This document shows positions 5,662 through 7,027 of a DNA stretch of 7,027 bases, one piece after another. The DNA is from Bacteroidota bacterium. Lineage in GTDB: Bacteria > Bacteroidota > Bacteroidia > Cytophagales > Cyclobacteriaceae. The notes beneath the pieces were generated by a model, which did no database searches, was not told where the DNA came from, and was given only the letters and a program-made list of their open reading frames with translations. Positions within the stretch are counted from its first letter, which is position 1, and the number at the start of each line of letters is the position of its first letter. The stretch spans positions 1-7,027 of the forward strand of contig JAEZBX010000236.1 in NCBI GenBank assembly GCA_023412765.1, read 5' to 3'. A program made the translations under genes and the position numbers.

Positions 5662-6441
5662 TTACTTCAGGCTCATATAAAATGCCTTTTGCCTCTCATC
5701 CAGGTGTTCAATGGCGTAACGAAGAAAAGTTCTGGGCATGCTTGCGGCATGTTTGTCTAAAAACTCCAGTAACTTTTTTCGATCCGTTTTTCCAGCTTGT
5801 CTTATCCAGCCACCTGCTGCTTTGTGGATCAGATCATGATCATCATTGATGAGCAACTCAGCAATGTTAAAGGTATCCTCTACCTGTTTTTTCATCAGGA
5901 AGTATGAGGTGCTCACAATAGCAGTCCTGCGTTCCCATATATTCTTCGAACGCGCCAATTGGTACAAGATCTCTCTCGGCTTATCGAACAGATATCGACC
6001 AATGACGTAGGCGGCACCAAGGTCAACCAGGTCCCAGTTGTTGATGCGGTCATGTCGGTCGAGGTATAAGTCGAATAATTCTTTTCTTCTCTTATCAGTT
6101 GTGTTCTTATGCCTTCCTTGTTTGTTCATTATGCTCACAGCACCCGCCCGGATCTCATGAATCGGGCTTTCCAAAAGCTTTTCAATTTCAACTGGTGTCA
6201 TATCAATAAACTCTTCCGACAGCTTAAAAAGTGTTCCCATCCGCACGCCCATAAAACGGTCGCCTTCACCATACTGTCCTTCGCCTGACTTAAAATAACG
6301 CTGAATCTTTTCCAATTCATCCGGAGATTGATGTTCCTTTAGTTTTTCGATGAAATGCTTCGCAGAGGCATCGGATATCCGAGACTTTTTTTCTTCCGGC
6401 TTTTTAGAGTCGAGGATGCCTTTTCCAGATTTCGTTTTCAT
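5662..6441 (-). CDS. DNA alkylation repair protein, AlkD family (259 aa)
   Basis: Cytoplasmic HEAT-like-repeat DNA glycosylase family (PF08713 type) that excises N3- and N7-alkylated bases. After a basic, low-complexity N-terminus (1-22), helical repeats run from about 28 to the end. Family signatures include RYFKSGEGQYGEGDRFMGVRMG spread over 48-69, the NNWDLVD motif at 134-140, with W136 and D140 spaced like the Trp109/Asp113 pair of Bacillus cereus AlkD, WERRTAIV at 169-176 with the conserved arginine, GWIRQAGK at 211-218 with a tryptophan in the DNA-binding position, and RTFLRYAIEHL at 237-247. Nothing essential appears missing. The residue correspondence is by motif and not by a computed alignment. 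The start at 6441 is the first ATG; it follows a short leader with a TAGGTTTG box at 6462-6469. The stop is directly followed by an inverted 7-bp array. The gene is divergent from the phosphotriesterase-family gene. Confidence 0.92.
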   Translation of the reverse strand: MKTKSGKGILDSKKPEEKKSRISDASAKHFIEKLKEHQSPDELEKIQRYFKSGEGQYGEGDRFMGVRMGTLFKLSEEFIDMTPVEIEKLLESPIHEIRAGAVSIMNKQGRHKNTTDKRRKELFDLYLDRHDRINNWDLVDLGAAYVIGRYLFDKPREILYQLARSKNIWERRTAIVSTSYFLMKKQVEDTFNIAELLINDDHDLIHKAAGGWIRQAGKTDRKKLLEFLDKHAASMPRTFLRYAIEHLDERQKAFYMSLK

Positions 6442-6461
6442 ATCACCGATGAGGCTATATA

Positions 6462-6469
6462 CAAACCTA
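6462..6469 (-). promoter_or_regulatory. Candidate -7 promoter box for the AlkD-family gene
   Basis: The minus strand reads TAGGTTTG, an exact match to the Bacteroidota primary-sigma -7 consensus TAnnTTTG. It lies 20 bp upstream of the ATG, giving a short predicted leader. I see no clear -33 TTTG box at the usual spacing, which lowers confidence. Confidence 0.4.
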
Positions 6470-6538
6470 CTGTATATTTTCCTTCCATATGTTGTGTAAA
6501 AACGTCAAACTCGGGGGTAATTTGCGACATGGGTTACT

Positions 6539-6546
6539 TAGATTTG
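6539..6546 (+). promoter_or_regulatory. Candidate -7 promoter box for the phosphotriesterase-family gene
   Basis: TAGATTTG exactly matches TAnnTTTG and lies 41 bp upstream of the ATG at 6588. A TTTG at 6521-6524 is only 14 bp further upstream, shorter than the usual spacing of about 19 bp, so the -33 element is doubtful. The two divergent candidate boxes are about 70 bp apart. Confidence 0.4.
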
Positions 6547-6587
6547 TATCACTGCACAAAAGGCTGGTAATTTCAACAAATCTTATC

Positions 6588-7027
6588 ATGATCAATCGCA
6601 GAACTTTTATCCGGCAGTCAGGAGCTCTCGTAGCTGCTTCAGCATTTCCGTATCTGGCCAAGGCTTCCCAGCAGGAATTTACTATGACTGTGACAGGTCC
6701 TATTAATCCAGATCAAATGAAATTTACATTGTCGCACGAACATGTTTTGGTCGACTTTATTGGTGCCGAAAAGGTGAACAAGAATCGTTACAACTTCGAT
6801 GAAGCGTTTAAAACGGCATTACCATTTCTCGAAGATGTCAGCACAAAAGGCTGCTATACGTTTGTCGATTGCACGCCTGCATACATTGGGCGAGATGTAG
6901 ACTTGTTAAAGAAGCTGGCGGTCGAAACAGGGATGTACATACTAACGCCAACAGGATACTATGGTGCAGCGAAGGAAAAGTACGTTCCGCAGCATGCCTA
7001 CGAAGAAACTGCTGAGCAATTGGCTAA
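6588..7027 (+). CDS. Phosphotriesterase-family metal hydrolase, Tat-exported (5' part, 146 codons)
   Basis: N-terminal part of a phosphotriesterase-related protein of the amidohydrolase superfamily, cut by the window end; the full family length is about 320-370 residues. The first residues carry a twin-arginine signal, NRRTFIRQSG at 3-12, followed by a hydrophobic stretch (ALVAASAF), so the product should be folded in the cytoplasm and exported by the Tat system. The mature part starts near residue 30 with TVTGPINPDQMKFTLSHEHV; HEH at 50-52 is the HxH motif that binds the first metal. GCYTFVDCTPAYIGRDVDLL and TGMYILTPTGYYG match the family's next strands. The bridging lysine and later metal-binding histidines lie beyond the window. 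Family members hydrolyse phosphotriesters or lactones; the substrate cannot be named. The ATG at 6588 is chosen because it places the Tat motif at the extreme N-terminus. No Shine-Dalgarno sequence is visible. Confidence 0.9.
   Translation, partial: MINRRTFIRQSGALVAASAFPYLAKASQQEFTMTVTGPINPDQMKFTLSHEHVLVDFIGAEKVNKNRYNFDEAFKTALPFLEDVSTKGCYTFVDCTPAYIGRDVDLLKKLAVETGMYILTPTGYYGAAKEKYVPQHAYEETAEQLA

Overview
The window looks like a chromosomal segment from the Bacteroidota, probably a Cytophagales-type bacterium. This rests on an 805-residue FtsX/MacB-type permease of the kind abundant in that phylum, two exact matches to the Bacteroidota -7 promoter consensus TAnnTTTG, A-rich leaders without Shine-Dalgarno sequences, and short tandem repeat arrays between genes. 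The genus assignment is inference; no rRNA or tRNA gene is present.

Layout from left to right. (1) 34-2451, plus: a complete ABC transporter permease. (2) 2452-2683: two facing arrays of an 8-bp unit that fill the gap between convergent genes. (3) 2686-3711, minus: a secreted protein of unknown function. (4) 3712-4494: a 783-bp stretch without an obvious full gene. It holds a degenerate direct repeat pair about 515 bp apart, a small hydrophobic open frame that may be a gene remnant, and a short 7-bp-unit array at its right end. (5) 4495-4980, minus: a four-helix membrane protein. (6) 5084-5131, minus: a relic of the last codons of another FtsX-type permease, wedged between genes. (7) 5140-5526, minus: a DUF1801 (YdhG-like) protein. 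(8) 5559-5660: a symmetric inverted pair of 7-bp-unit arrays. (9) 5662-6441, minus: an AlkD-family DNA alkylation repair protein. (10) 6442-6587: a divergent promoter region. (11) 6588 to the window end, plus: the 5' part of a Tat-exported phosphotriesterase-family hydrolase.

The genes do not form one recognisable pathway. The three minus-strand genes from 6441 down to 4495 could be co-transcribed, but the gaps of 135 and 159 bp and the inverted array between the first two argue against a tight operon. I see no convincing new defence or biosynthetic system. The most notable signals are in non-coding DNA: the arrays that directly abut stop codons, the permease-tail relic, and the decayed repeat pair. 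Together they suggest an intergenic landscape shaped by repeat insertion and gene loss.
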